Shown here: positions 34,586-44,717 of the stretch, piece after piece
Position numbering within the stretch: the stretch's first letter is position 1
Layout of the letters: each line of letters opens with the position of its first letter
Origin: Actinoalloteichus fjordicus
GTDB lineage: Bacteria; Actinomycetota; Actinomycetes; Mycobacteriales; Pseudonocardiaceae
Direction of reading: 5' to 3'
Length of the DNA stretch: 64,000 bases
NCBI RefSeq assembly: GCF_001941625.1
Contig: NZ_CP016076.1
Span: forward strand, 3,844,001 to 3,908,000
The notes under the pieces: generated by a model
What the model was told of the DNA's origin: nothing
The model's database searches: none
What the model saw: the letters and a program-made list of their open reading frames with translations, nothing else
Made by a program: the position numbers and the translations under genes

Positions 34586-35494
34586 ATGACAACATTCTCG
34601 GCTTCAGGCATCCCCTCTCAGGCGGGACGCACCGTCGTCGTCACCGGCGGGAACAGCGGAATCGGCCGCGTCGCCGCCCGCGCACTCGCGGCCAGGGGCG
34701 CGCACGTCGTGCTCGCCGTGCGCGATCTCGCCAAGGGCCGTACGGCCGCCGCCGCGATGACCGGCCACGTCGAGGCCCGACGGCTCGACCTCGCCGACCT
34801 GGCCTCGGTCCGCGCGTTCGCCGAGGGTCTCGGCGGGCCCGTCGACATCCTGATCAACAACGCAGGCGTGATGATCCCGCCGCACTCCCGCACCGCCGAC
34901 GGTTTCGAGCTGCAGTTCGGCACCAACCACCTGGGGCATTTCGCGTTGACGAACCTCCTCCTGCCTCAGATCAGACAACGGGTCGTCACCGTGTCCTCCA
35001 ACGGCCACAAGGTGGGCTCGATCGACTTCGACGACCTCAACTGGGAACGCAGGCCGTACCGGGCGATGCGTGCCTACGCGCAGTCCAAGCTCGCCAATCT
35101 GTTGTTCACCTCGGAGCTCCAGCGACGACTCGCCGAGGTCGGCTCACCGGTGATCTCGACCGCCGCCCATCCGGGCATGGCGGCCACGAGCCTGCTGAAG
35201 TCCGACGGGCGGCCACGGGTGCGCCACCTCGCGGAGAAGGTGATTGCCGGTCTGTTAGCGCAGAGCGAGGACGACGGCGCCCTGCCGACGTTGTACGCGG
35301 CGGTGGCGGACGTCCCTGGCGACGGTTATGCGGGCCCGAGCGGCTTCCTGGAGGGGCGCGGAGCGCCGAAGCTGGTCGGCCGCTCGGCGCGAGCGCGGGA
35401 CACGGAAGCGGGCCGCCGGCTGTGGGAGGCCTCTGAAGAGCTGACCGGAGTCGCCTTTCCTCGCCGGTCTCTCCAGGCCGGGGTGGACGCATGA
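34586..35494 (+). CDS. SDR-family oxidoreductase (retinol-dehydrogenase-like)
   Basis: 302 residues. Cofactor motif TGGNSGIG near 21, NNAGVM near 92, FGTNHLGHFALTNLL, and the catalytic YAQSKLANLLFTSEL (Tyr-x-x-x-Lys). The long C-terminal extension fits the light-dependent protochlorophyllide/retinol dehydrogenase-like group. ATG 34586 directly follows the operator and is probably leaderless. Its stop overlaps the esterase start (ATGA). Confidence 0.92.
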   Translation: MTTFSASGIPSQAGRTVVVTGGNSGIGRVAARALAARGAHVVLAVRDLAKGRTAAAAMTGHVEARRLDLADLASVRAFAEGLGGPVDILINNAGVMIPPHSRTADGFELQFGTNHLGHFALTNLLLPQIRQRVVTVSSNGHKVGSIDFDDLNWERRPYRAMRAYAQSKLANLLFTSELQRRLAEVGSPVISTAAHPGMAATSLLKSDGRPRVRHLAEKVIAGLLAQSEDDGALPTLYAAVADVPGDGYAGPSGFLEGRGAPKLVGRSARARDTEAGRRLWEASEELTGVAFPRRSLQAGVDA

Positions 35495-36984
35495 GCCGAG
35501 TCCGGACCGACCACGGCGTCGTCGAAGGAGTCGAGAGCGGCGGGCTGCACCTCTTCCGGAACATCCCTTTCGCCGCGCCGCCGTTCGGCCGCCGTCGGTT
35601 CCGCCCGCCCGTGCCGCCCGAGCCGTGGGACGGGGTGCGCGACGGGACCCGGTCGGGACCGGCTGCTCCGCAGCCCGCAGGGCAGGGCCTGCTCGGCAGT
35701 GTGTACGCGCCGCAGCGCACCGGTGCGGACTGCCTCACCCTGGAGGTGTGCACGCCCGATCCGGGGACCACTGGTCTGCCGGTGATGGTGCACGTTCACG
35801 GTGGCGCCTATGTCTACGGCGCGGGTTCGGCGCCGGGCTTTCGCGGGCACACCTTCGCCCGGCACGGGATCGTGCACGTCGGTGTCAACTACCGGCTGGG
35901 TGTCGACGGCTTCCTCTACCTGGGTGCCGGTGCGGACAACCTCGGGTTACGCGACCAGACTGCCGCGCTGGAGTGGGTGCACCGCAACATCGCCGCCTTC
36001 GGCGGTGACCCAGGGCAGGTGACGATCTTCGGTCAGTCCGGCGGAGCGGTCAGCGTGTTCACTCACCTGGCGATGCCTGCCTCGCGCGGGCTGTTCACCC
36101 GCGCGATCGCGCAGAGCGGACACCCTGCGGCGACGGTGGGGCCGGACGAGGCGATGCGGATCACGCGGCACGTCGCGCGCCGCCTCGGCGTCGCAGCGAC
36201 CGTCGAGGGGCTGCGCGACGTCCCGATCGCACGGACCGTGGCCGCCACGGAAGCGGCGTTGGCAGGCTTCGGCCGGAACATCATCGTGGGCGACCGGCGT
36301 TCCCTTCTTCTCAGTCCTTTTCGGGCGATCCACGACACCGAGACCCTGCCCACCCCTCCCGGCCGGATCGCAGGCACCGGCACCGCGTCCGACGTGCCGG
36401 TGCTGACCGGCACCGTGCGCAACGAGGCCGTCGACATCATCACCGCGATGGCGAGCAGTCCCTTCTCTGCCCCGCTGATCCGCCGAGGGCTCCGATCGGC
36501 GCTCGGCATCGATCGCACACTGCGCGACGCCTACCGGGACGGACCGCGTCGCATCACCGATCCCTCCGCGCTGATCGAGGCGGCCTGGACGGACTGGGCA
36601 TTCCGCATGCCCACCCTCCGCTTCGCGGTGGCCCGAGCCGCACCCACCTGGATCTACGAGTTCCGCTGGCAGTCCGAAGCCCGCCCGCCCCTGCTCGGTG
36701 CGTCGCACGGCATCGACCTCTGTTTCGTGCGCGACGACGTCGATCTCGTGGCGACGGCAGGCAAGGCAGGGCGGGAACTGCTCGGGGCACGGCGACCGCA
36801 CGGCCTGGCGACCGCCATGCACGACGCGTGGGTGCGGTTCGTCAGGTCCGGCGATCCCGGCTGGCCCCGCTACGAATCCCGGGAGCGGGCGACGATGGTG
36901 TTCGACACCTCCTCCCACGTCGTGGCGGACGCGGCAGGCGCAGAGCGTCGGGTGTGGGAGGGGCGTGCGCTGCACGGACTGTGA
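35491..36984 (+). CDS. type-B carboxylesterase/lipase
   Basis: 497 residues. The oxyanion hole is HGGA at 103-106 (VHVHGGAYVYG), and the nucleophile elbow is FGQSGGA with Ser183, a variant of the usual GESAG. The catalytic histidine is probably in GASHGIDLCFV. This is a typical family length (about 500). Translationally coupled to the SDR gene, it could hydrolyse an ester whose alcohol the SDR oxidises. The substrate is unknown. Confidence 0.92.
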   Translation: MSRVRTDHGVVEGVESGGLHLFRNIPFAAPPFGRRRFRPPVPPEPWDGVRDGTRSGPAAPQPAGQGLLGSVYAPQRTGADCLTLEVCTPDPGTTGLPVMVHVHGGAYVYGAGSAPGFRGHTFARHGIVHVGVNYRLGVDGFLYLGAGADNLGLRDQTAALEWVHRNIAAFGGDPGQVTIFGQSGGAVSVFTHLAMPASRGLFTRAIAQSGHPAATVGPDEAMRITRHVARRLGVAATVEGLRDVPIARTVAATEAALAGFGRNIIVGDRRSLLLSPFRAIHDTETLPTPPGRIAGTGTASDVPVLTGTVRNEAVDIITAMASSPFSAPLIRRGLRSALGIDRTLRDAYRDGPRRITDPSALIEAAWTDWAFRMPTLRFAVARAAPTWIYEFRWQSEARPPLLGASHGIDLCFVRDDVDLVATAGKAGRELLGARRPHGLATAMHDAWVRFVRSGDPGWPRYESRERATMVFDTSSHVVADAAGAERRVWEGRALHGL

Positions 36985-37331
36985 ATCGCGTCCCGGCGAC
37001 CGGCCCGATAGACGGGTGGCCGACACTGCGCCGGTCCACTCGTCGAGCGGGTCGAGCACGGCTGTTCCGAGGAAGGTCGACGTATCGCCCGGACCCCCGC
37101 TCGGCCAGGGCGGGCGAGCGAGAAGCCGATGCTTTCCGCGCGGGGAGAACGACCTCCGGCGCCACCAGCTGGTGACCACGCACCCGGCCCGTGCCGGTTC
37201 GGCGTGCGCACGGTGGCGTCTCCCCGTCGGAGACCTCCGTCGGCGAAGGCGGCCACCGTGGCGGACCATGCGGCGGCCCGCCTCGGCCCACGCCTACCTC
37301 ACCGACGGGTCCGCTGCCGTGACGACGGCGA
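36985..37331. other. convergent gap with nested hairpin
   Basis: No gene is seen. CACGGTGGC (37209-37217) pairs with GCCACCGTG (37252-37260); inside it GTCTCC-CCGTC-GGAGAC (37218-37234) forms a second perfect hairpin. This lies between the convergent esterase and SDR genes and may be their shared terminator. Confidence 0.45.
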
Positions 37332-38147
37332 TCAGGCGACGTCGACCACCTCGTGCAGGCGCAGTCTGCGGTTGAATCCGCCCGCGATCCGCGCGACGAC
37401 GGTGCGCGGCAGCAGCCGCGCAAGCCAGGTCATGACCCGATTCACCTTCCGGCCCGGGTAGGACACCGCGCGTCGTCGGGTGTAGTCGTCCAGCGTCTGG
37501 GCCGCGAGCGGGGCGGGCGAGTCCGCCGCGCGGGGGTCGATCTCGGCCGAGGTTCCGTCGAAGAAACCGGTCGCGATCGCGCCGGGGTGCGCGGCCATGA
37601 TGTGGACGCCGGTGCCCCGAAGCTCCTCGGCCAGCGCCTCGGTGAAGGAGAGCACGAAGGCCTTGGTCGCGGCATAGCCCGCCTGGTAGGGCATGGGCTG
37701 GAAGGCTGCGGTGGACGAGACGTTGATGATGCCTCCGGAGCCGCGGGCGACCAGCTCGGCCCCGATCGCGTGGGTCAGCGTGAGCAGGCCGCTGATGTTG
37801 AGCCCGACGGAGCGCAGCTGCGGCTCGAGCGGGCGGGTGAGGAACGGGCCCACGCTGCCCGCGCCCGCGTTGTTGAGCAGCAGGTCGACCGTCAGACCGC
37901 GATCGCGCAGCTCCTGGAGGATGCGCTCCGGGCCGTCCGGAACGGCGAGGTCGCCGACGATCACCTCGGCCTCCGGGCCGCCGTGCCGTTCCCGGATCTG
38001 TGCGGCGACCTCCCGCAGGTCCGCATCCGAACGGGCCAGCAGGATCACCCGCGCTCCCCGGCGTGCCAGCTCCAGCGCGTACTCCCGCCCCAGTCCCTTG
38101 GACGCACCCGTGACGAGCGCAGTGACACCACGGTAGTCATCTCTCAT
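37332..38147 (-). CDS. SDR-family oxidoreductase
   Basis: 271 residues. Motifs: TGASKGLG near residue 13, NNAGAGSVG, and catalytic YAATKAFVLSF with a preceding Ser in VSSTAAF. The Arg-rich start of strand two (ILLARSD) suggests NADP preference. A C-terminal hydrophobic extension (VNRVMTWLARLLPRTVVARI) is typical of membrane-associated SDRs (the DltE/YqjQ group). ATG 38147 has GGAG upstream. Divergent from a MarR regulator with two strong palindromes between. Confidence 0.9.
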   Translation of the reverse strand: MRDDYRGVTALVTGASKGLGREYALELARRGARVILLARSDADLREVAAQIRERHGGPEAEVIVGDLAVPDGPERILQELRDRGLTVDLLLNNAGAGSVGPFLTRPLEPQLRSVGLNISGLLTLTHAIGAELVARGSGGIINVSSTAAFQPMPYQAGYAATKAFVLSFTEALAEELRGTGVHIMAAHPGAIATGFFDGTSAEIDPRAADSPAPLAAQTLDDYTRRRAVSYPGRKVNRVMTWLARLLPRTVVARIAGGFNRRLRLHEVVDVA

Positions 38148-38158
38148 CAGATCTCCAT

Positions 38159-38177
38159 TGCTTCGAGTCTCGAAGCA
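38159..38177. promoter_or_regulatory. MarR operator 1
   Basis: TGCTTCGAGTCTCGAAGCA is a perfect 9+1+9 palindrome 12 bases upstream of the SDR start. Together with operator 2 it shares the core TTCGAGTCTCGAA, and it lies where bound protein would block leftward transcription. Confidence 0.75.
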
Positions 38178-38195
38178 TTGAGCCTAACAGGGTCC

Positions 38196-38210
38196 TTTCG
38201 AGTCTCGAAA
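38196..38210. promoter_or_regulatory. MarR operator 2
   Basis: TTTCGAGTCTCGAAA is a perfect 7+1+7 palindrome 37 bases from operator 1, centre to centre 35. It lies upstream of a TATGAT -10 box (38217-38222) that sits 7 bases before the MarR ATG, so this regulator too is probably leaderless and autoregulated. Confidence 0.75.
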
Positions 38211-38228
38211 CATCGATATGATGGCGGC

Positions 38229-38672
38229 ATGACCACGCCCGAGCTCTCCGCGGTGGTCGCCGCGACCCACGACATCTGGATGCGGACCAACGATCTGATC
38301 GCGCACGCGCTGGCCGGGCACCGGCTGACACCGGCGACGTTCCAGGCGCTGTGGGCCATCGACCCGGCCGAGCCGCCACCCTCGATGAAGGTGATGGCCG
38401 CACGCCTGTACTGCAACGCACCGAACCTCACCTTCATCACCGACCAACTCGTGGACCGAGGCCTGGTGGAACGCGCGGTGGACCCGGCCAACCGCCGCTC
38501 CCGCCTCCTGGTGCTGACCGCCAAGGGCCGCCGGGTTCGCGACGAACTGGTCCAGACGGCCATGGAGAAGACGCCGTTCGCGGGGCTGACCCACGAGGAG
38601 CTGGGGCAGCTCGCGACCCTGCTGTACCGGGTCGTCGACGGGTCTGACGGGGTGCTGTCTCGCCAATCATGA
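38229..38672 (+). CDS. MarR-family regulator
   Basis: 147 residues. The winged helix is PPSMKVMAARLYCNAPNLTF followed by ITDQLVDRGLVERAVDPANR, and the wing is RRSRLLVLTAKGRRVRDELV. ATG 38229 is used because the promoter and operators lie directly before it; the frame stays open upstream only through the SDR gene. Two copies of TTCGAGTCTCGAA in the gap are its evident targets, giving control of itself and the SDR gene. Confidence 0.92.
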   Translation: MTTPELSAVVAATHDIWMRTNDLIAHALAGHRLTPATFQALWAIDPAEPPPSMKVMAARLYCNAPNLTFITDQLVDRGLVERAVDPANRRSRLLVLTAKGRRVRDELVQTAMEKTPFAGLTHEELGQLATLLYRVVDGSDGVLSRQS

Positions 38673-39087
38673 GCGGGGAGCGCCGGGGCCGGGTCACTCC
38701 GACGCCACACCCCGCTGACCAGTCAGGACCGGCATGACAAGACAGTCTGGACGAGAACGGCCGGATCGACGTCGAGGCGGGACTCGAACGTCGTGCGTTG
38801 CGGTTGCCGGTCTGGTCGCCGGCATACTGCCGGGAAGCACCCCGTGCACCGCGCCGCACCGACGCGCATCTCGCCGCAGCGTCGCAGTCGTCACGACGAG
38901 CAGGCCGCCGAGCACGATGACGAGGGGAGACGTGACGGCGTTCCTCGGCTTCGGCGGGCAGCCCGACGTCGGGGCGGGCGGTTTCCGCGCGCGCCGCGTC
39001 GCTACCGCCGCCTCGGCGCGGCGGGACACGGCGGCCCGGTGTCTGGCGCCGCCATCGTCGCCACCAACACGGCGCCGCCTGATCATC
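38673..39087. other. intergenic gap, no gene seen
   Basis: About 415 bases between convergent genes. The frames present are arginine-rich and show no codon bias or recognisable remnant. Confidence 0.4.
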
Positions 39088-40182
39088 TCACTCGGAGGGT
39101 CCCGGAGCGGCCTCGATCACTGCGGCGCCGCCGGTCAGCCGCACGGCGGGGCTCGGGACGAACCCGGCGGAGGTCAGCAGGACGGCGAACTCCTCGAGGG
39201 TGCGTTCACGTCCGTCCAGGACCGACAGCATGTACAGGTCCATCAGCCCGGTCAGTCGCGCCGCCGGGTCCGAGGACAGGACCGGGTCCGAGACCCGCTC
39301 GATGATCATCAGTGTGGCGGTGGGCGCCATGGCACGGCGGCACACCGTCAGGAGTTCGAGACATCGCGCATCCGGCCAGTCGTGCAGGATGTCGCGTAAC
39401 AGGTACAGATCACCGCCTGCCGGCACTGCGGTGAAGAAGTCCCCCGCCGAGACCGCACACCGATCGCCCAGCCCGGCGGCGGCAAGCCGCTCCCGCGCCT
39501 GCGCTGCCGCTCCGGGCAGGTCGAGGAGCACTCCCCTGCCCGCCGGATGGTCGGTCAGCACTCGCCGCAACAGCGCGCCGTCTCCGCCGCCGACGTCCAC
39601 GATCGTCGGGAATCTCGTGAAGTCGACCCGGCTCAGCCGATCGAGGGTGAGATCGAGATCGGCGGCCTGGGAGGCGTAGAACAACGAACTCAGTTCCGGG
39701 TCTCCGGCGAGCAGGCCGAAGACGTCGACGCCGTGAACCCGTTCGAAGGACGGGGTCCCCGTACGCACGGTGTCCAGGAGCCGGTCCCAGCCCGGTCCGA
39801 ACTCGGCCGCGAGCATCGCCGTGGGCCAGGCGGACCCTGGCACGTCGCTGCGGAGCGTCTCCCCGAGCGAGGTGAGGGCGAACGCGCCGTCGGCGCCGAC
39901 GGTCACGGTGTCGAAGTTGGCCAGCACGCGGAGCAGCCTGGCGAGCGGACCGGGGAGTGCCCCGCACCGCCGGGCCAGCTGCTCCGCTGTCTGCGGGCCC
40001 TCGTGGAGCAGGTCGGGAAGACGCAGCGCGGCTGCCGTGCACAGCGCGGCGGACAGCAGGCGACCGAAGATCATGGCGCGCATCTCGGCGGCGGACGCGA
40101 GGTGTTCGGCCTGCGAGACGGCGACGGCGGTCTCGGCCGCCGCTCCGTTCCGCTCGTGGCCCTGCGGATCACCGACCATCAC
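39088..40182 (-). CDS. SAM-dependent O-methyltransferase (family 2)
   Basis: 364 residues. An N-terminal dimerisation domain (about 25-110, AALRLPDLLHEGPQTAEQLA) is followed by a Rossmann domain with VDVGGGDGALLRRVL, DLPGAAAQARERL, FFTAVPAGGDLYLLRDILHD (the catalytic-base region) and ERTLEEFAVLLTSAGF. Such enzymes methylate phenolic hydroxyls of polyketides and other aromatics. Its start overlaps the DUF6875-like stop (ATGA). As last gene of the halogenase locus it may methylate the chlorinated product. Confidence 0.92.
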   Translation of the reverse strand: MMVGDPQGHERNGAAAETAVAVSQAEHLASAAEMRAMIFGRLLSAALCTAAALRLPDLLHEGPQTAEQLARRCGALPGPLARLLRVLANFDTVTVGADGAFALTSLGETLRSDVPGSAWPTAMLAAEFGPGWDRLLDTVRTGTPSFERVHGVDVFGLLAGDPELSSLFYASQAADLDLTLDRLSRVDFTRFPTIVDVGGGDGALLRRVLTDHPAGRGVLLDLPGAAAQARERLAAAGLGDRCAVSAGDFFTAVPAGGDLYLLRDILHDWPDARCLELLTVCRRAMAPTATLMIIERVSDPVLSSDPAARLTGLMDLYMLSVLDGRERTLEEFAVLLTSAGFVPSPAVRLTGGAAVIEAAPGPSE

Positions 40183-40934
40183 TGCGTCGTCTCGGAACTC
40201 GGCCGCAGGCCCGCGAGCGCGACGGCCTCATCCGGTTCGGGAACCCGTTCCTCGCCGGTTCCCCTGGAAGGACCCATCGCCGGATCTCCCCGCCGCACGG
40301 CCTCGGCGGCGAGGCTCGCCTCCTCGTCGAGTCGGCCCGCCCAGTAGTCGTTGAGCCGGTCGGCGAAGACCTCCCTGAAGTATCCGAGATAGGTGAGACG
40401 GCGGGCGGAGTCGCGTTCATGGGTGACGAAGAACATCAGGTCCGCCGGGACCATCGGGCGCATCCCCAGCATCGGCAGCGGGCTGGCGAAGGGGCGGAAG
40501 TCCGAATGGTGGAGCCCTGGCGTGTCATGGTTTGGCCAGAAGTCTCCTGCCATGTAGCCCCTGGTGACGAACTCGGCGCGCAGCCTTCCGTGCACTCGGT
40601 CGACCATGGCCTTCAGTTCCGGTTCCGGCAGACCGTGGGGCACCACGACGGAGACGAGATAGATCCGGTCCGATCCCAATTCGGTGGATCGGGCCAGCAT
40701 CCCGTCGCGCAGGGTTCGGGCTCGGTCGGCGAGCGCGTCGTCGCCCTGCGCGGCCGCGAAACCCTCGACGTGGACGTAGTCACGTGCCAATGCACGAACC
40801 ATGTAGGGGCAGACCACCCCGGACCTGCCCAGTTCCGGATGGGGCTTCGGCGGGTACTCGCCGACCCATCGGCGGGCCAACGCCACCCGAGCCTCGGGGT
40901 CCGTCGGGAGCGTCGTACCGGTCTCCGTCGTCAT
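40179..40934 (-). CDS. DUF6875-like protein of the halogenase locus
   Basis: 251 residues. It contains VVCPYMVRALARDYVHVEGF, RIYLVSVVVPHGLPEPELKA, GYMAGDFWPNHDTPGLHHSD and SPLPMLGMRPMVPADLMFFV. This arrangement matches what I recall of the DUF6875 family, often found in biosynthetic loci and of unknown function. It has no signal peptide or TM segment. It is coupled to the O-methyltransferase by a four-base overlap, and its presence in the halogenase locus suggests a role in the same pathway. Confidence 0.75.
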   Translation of the reverse strand: MTTETGTTLPTDPEARVALARRWVGEYPPKPHPELGRSGVVCPYMVRALARDYVHVEGFAAAQGDDALADRARTLRDGMLARSTELGSDRIYLVSVVVPHGLPEPELKAMVDRVHGRLRAEFVTRGYMAGDFWPNHDTPGLHHSDFRPFASPLPMLGMRPMVPADLMFFVTHERDSARRLTYLGYFREVFADRLNDYWAGRLDEEASLAAEAVRRGDPAMGPSRGTGEERVPEPDEAVALAGLRPSSETTQ

Positions 40935-41024
40935 GACCTTCGCCCTCCTCGATTCGGTTGTCGTCTCCGTGCCATCGTTTCCGTGTCGTGGTCTCGTACG
41001 GCGACGTTCGCCACCCGAAGAAGG

Positions 41025-42844
<1,820 letters not shown>

Positions 42845-42891
42845 CTAGAGAACGCTCTGGTCCATGTCATTGGGACGGCACGACCACCCGG

Positions 42892-43195
42892 TCAGGTCGC
42901 GGTGAGCAGGTACCGCCAGGTCGAGGGGGACCCCGACGGTCCTCGGCGAGTGACCTCCAGTCCCGCCTCGACGAACGCCTTCTCGTAGACCTCCCGCCCC
43001 GCAATCCGGGGTGTCCATGACGGCGTGGACGAGTTCGCAGGCAAGGGAGGAGGTCGAGCGCACCCGGTGCGCCGCCCGGTTCTGGCGGACGGCGTCGGCG
43101 ATCAGGACACGGCATCGGGGAAGCCGGACGCCACAGCCGCAGGGCACCGGGCGGACCGCGCGTCGAAGCCGATGACCTCGCTGCCTCACCGCCAT
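42892..43195 (-). pseudogene. methyltransferase C-terminal remnant upstream of the halogenase
   Basis: One frame carries CRVLIADAVRQNRAAHRV and SLACELVHAVMDTP; after a frameshift near 43015 a second frame ends IAGREVYEKAFVEAGLEVTR then STWRYLLTAT and a stop at 42892. The order (LIxD, ELvhalmDT, AGREVYEKAFxEAGLEV) resembles the end of O-methyltransferases. The N-terminal cofactor domain is missing. Confidence in the family is moderate; the broken state is clear. Confidence 0.45.
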
Positions 43196-43753
43196 CGGCT
43201 TCGCGGAATCTCGAAGTAGTCCGCGTTATTCATCGCCCGAGAGGACCACGCCGGAGAGCACTCGAAGAAGAAGGGAGGATTCAGTCTTCATTCTGCGATC
43301 CGCCTTACTGCCAGCGACGCTACGACGAGGTTCCACGGTAGACACGACACGCAATCGCGTAACGCACGGGAGACGATTGCGGTCGAACAATCACCAGAAT
43401 TCAAACACAGCAGGTTGAATATGTAACTAAGTCGACATCAAGGCTGCCCGAGGGACCCGAGACCGGTTCACGAAAGGGCACGATCGTGGCTACTGCCATC
43501 GGCCGCCGAGGACCCGCCAGCCTTCGTCGCCGTAGGGCCGCGCGTGCGACGGGAGAACATCGAGGGGCCGAGATCACCGGACGCCTCGACGACCCGCGCG
43601 TGATCTGCCGACGATGGTCGAGCAGGTTCGCGACTCGAGGAAGTGATCCGAACTCCGTTCTGCCGTTGACTCCTTCGGCCTGCGTGATCACGCGACGACG
43701 ACGGCCAGAAGAGCATGGCGGGCGTGGCGGCCAGATCAGTAGTGCGATGACGA
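43196..43753. other. intergenic gap, partly AT-richer
   Basis: About 560 bases. The stretch 43300-43440 has noticeably lower GC than the surroundings (for example TTGAATATGTAACTAAGT) and could hold the promoter of the halogenase operon or be foreign DNA. I see no gene in it. Confidence 0.35.
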
Positions 43754-43957
43754 TCAGCGCCGATGCCCGTGAATGACGGGCTTGGTCCCGTCCAGACGTT
43801 GGACGAGCACTCCCGCGACGAGCGGGCCCACGATCGAACCGAGCAGATTCGTCAGGCCGAGAGCGGACAGGGCCGCGATGGCGCCGTCTCCCAGTACGAG
43901 GCAGTCGCCGATTCCGTCCAGTCCGGCATCGACGAGATCGAGAACGTGCGTGCCAGT
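43754..43957 (-). pseudogene. MFS transporter fragment
   Basis: A minus-strand frame reads VLDLVDAGLDGIGDCLVLGD, GAIAALSALGLTNLLGSIVG and PLVAGVLVQRLDG, then stops. This is an MFS-like TM pair with the GPLVAGVLVxRL element that precedes motif A. The rest of a transporter (about 400 residues) is missing. It abuts the TetR gene and is probably the remainder of an exporter from the decayed halogenase locus. Confidence 0.5.
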
Positions 43958-43966
43958 ACCGGACGG

Positions 43967-44593
43967 TCAGCCGGCGTTCGTCCCGGACGCACCGGGGGGC
44001 GAGCTGTGCTGATCGAGGATTCCCGCGACGAATCTCATCAGCCGCTCCCCCGCGCGATCGATGCTGCCGTTCTGCGTGCTGACCTGTGCGCCTTCGAGGA
44101 CGAAGGTGATCTCGGCCGCAGCCTGCTCGGGGTCGGGCAGCCCGGCCTCGGCGCACATGGCGGTCAGCCTGCGGGTCTGCCTGGCCTTGTGCTCCTCGAT
44201 CACCTGCCGTGCCGGGTGGGCACGGTCGGGCAGCTCGGCGATGGAGTTGATGAACGGGCAGCCCCGGTGTGAGATCGCGGGCAGCCCCTCGGCGATGAAG
44301 CGGGCCATGGCCAGGATCTGCTCCCTCGGCCTGTCGGCATACTGCGTCTCGACGCGGTCGAAGGCCGCCTGGTAGTCGGCGGCGACGATCCGCAGCCACT
44401 CCGCGACCAGCGCGTCCTTGGTCTCGAAGTGCCGGTAGATCGCCGCCTTGGTGGTCTCGGCCTTCTCGGCGATCGCCTGGACCCCGACCCGCCGAATCCC
44501 CTCACCGTGGAAGAGCTCCTCCGCCGCGTCGAGGATGCGCTCACGCGGCGGCAGCCTCGCCACCCTGCTCGGCCTGCCTGCGGTCGATGTCAT
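43967..44593 (-). CDS. TetR-family regulator
   Basis: 208 residues. The HTH is VGVQAIAEKAETTKAAIYRH, preceded by RERILDAAEELFHGEG; the C-terminal domain includes SHRGCPFINSIAELPDRAHP, a pattern of the TetR_C_16/YcdC-like group with a conserved Cys. ATG 44593 is chosen (GGAG upstream); the frame continues far upstream inside the amidase gene. Divergent from the amidase with two palindromes between, so it probably controls the amidase. Confidence 0.9.
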   Translation of the reverse strand: MTSTAGRPSRVARLPPRERILDAAEELFHGEGIRRVGVQAIAEKAETTKAAIYRHFETKDALVAEWLRIVAADYQAAFDRVETQYADRPREQILAMARFIAEGLPAISHRGCPFINSIAELPDRAHPARQVIEEHKARQTRRLTAMCAEAGLPDPEQAAAEITFVLEGAQVSTQNGSIDRAGERLMRFVAGILDQHSSPPGASGTNAG

Positions 44594-44661
44594 GACTGCT
44601 CCGTGACGTCCGGTCGGCCGTGCGGCTCGTACCCCTGGTGACGGTACCATCCCGTTCCATG

Positions 44662-44698
44662 CGATACCGTTCGGTATCGTCAGATACTCGAAGGTATC
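44662..44698. promoter_or_regulatory. double TetR operator
   Basis: CGATACCGTTCGGTATCG (44662-44679) is a perfect 8+2+8 palindrome. GATACTCGAAGGTATC (44683-44698) has GATAC/GTATC arms. Both lie in the gap between the TetR and amidase starts and share the GATACC-type half-site. Confidence 0.65.
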
Positions 44699-44717
44699 GT
44701 TCGTTCCGGGAGTGACA

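Noticed and set aside
43763-44272. 169-codon plus-strand frame opposite the TetR gene
   Set aside because: Antisense to a regulator with clear HTH motifs and to the MFS fragment; no domain of its own.
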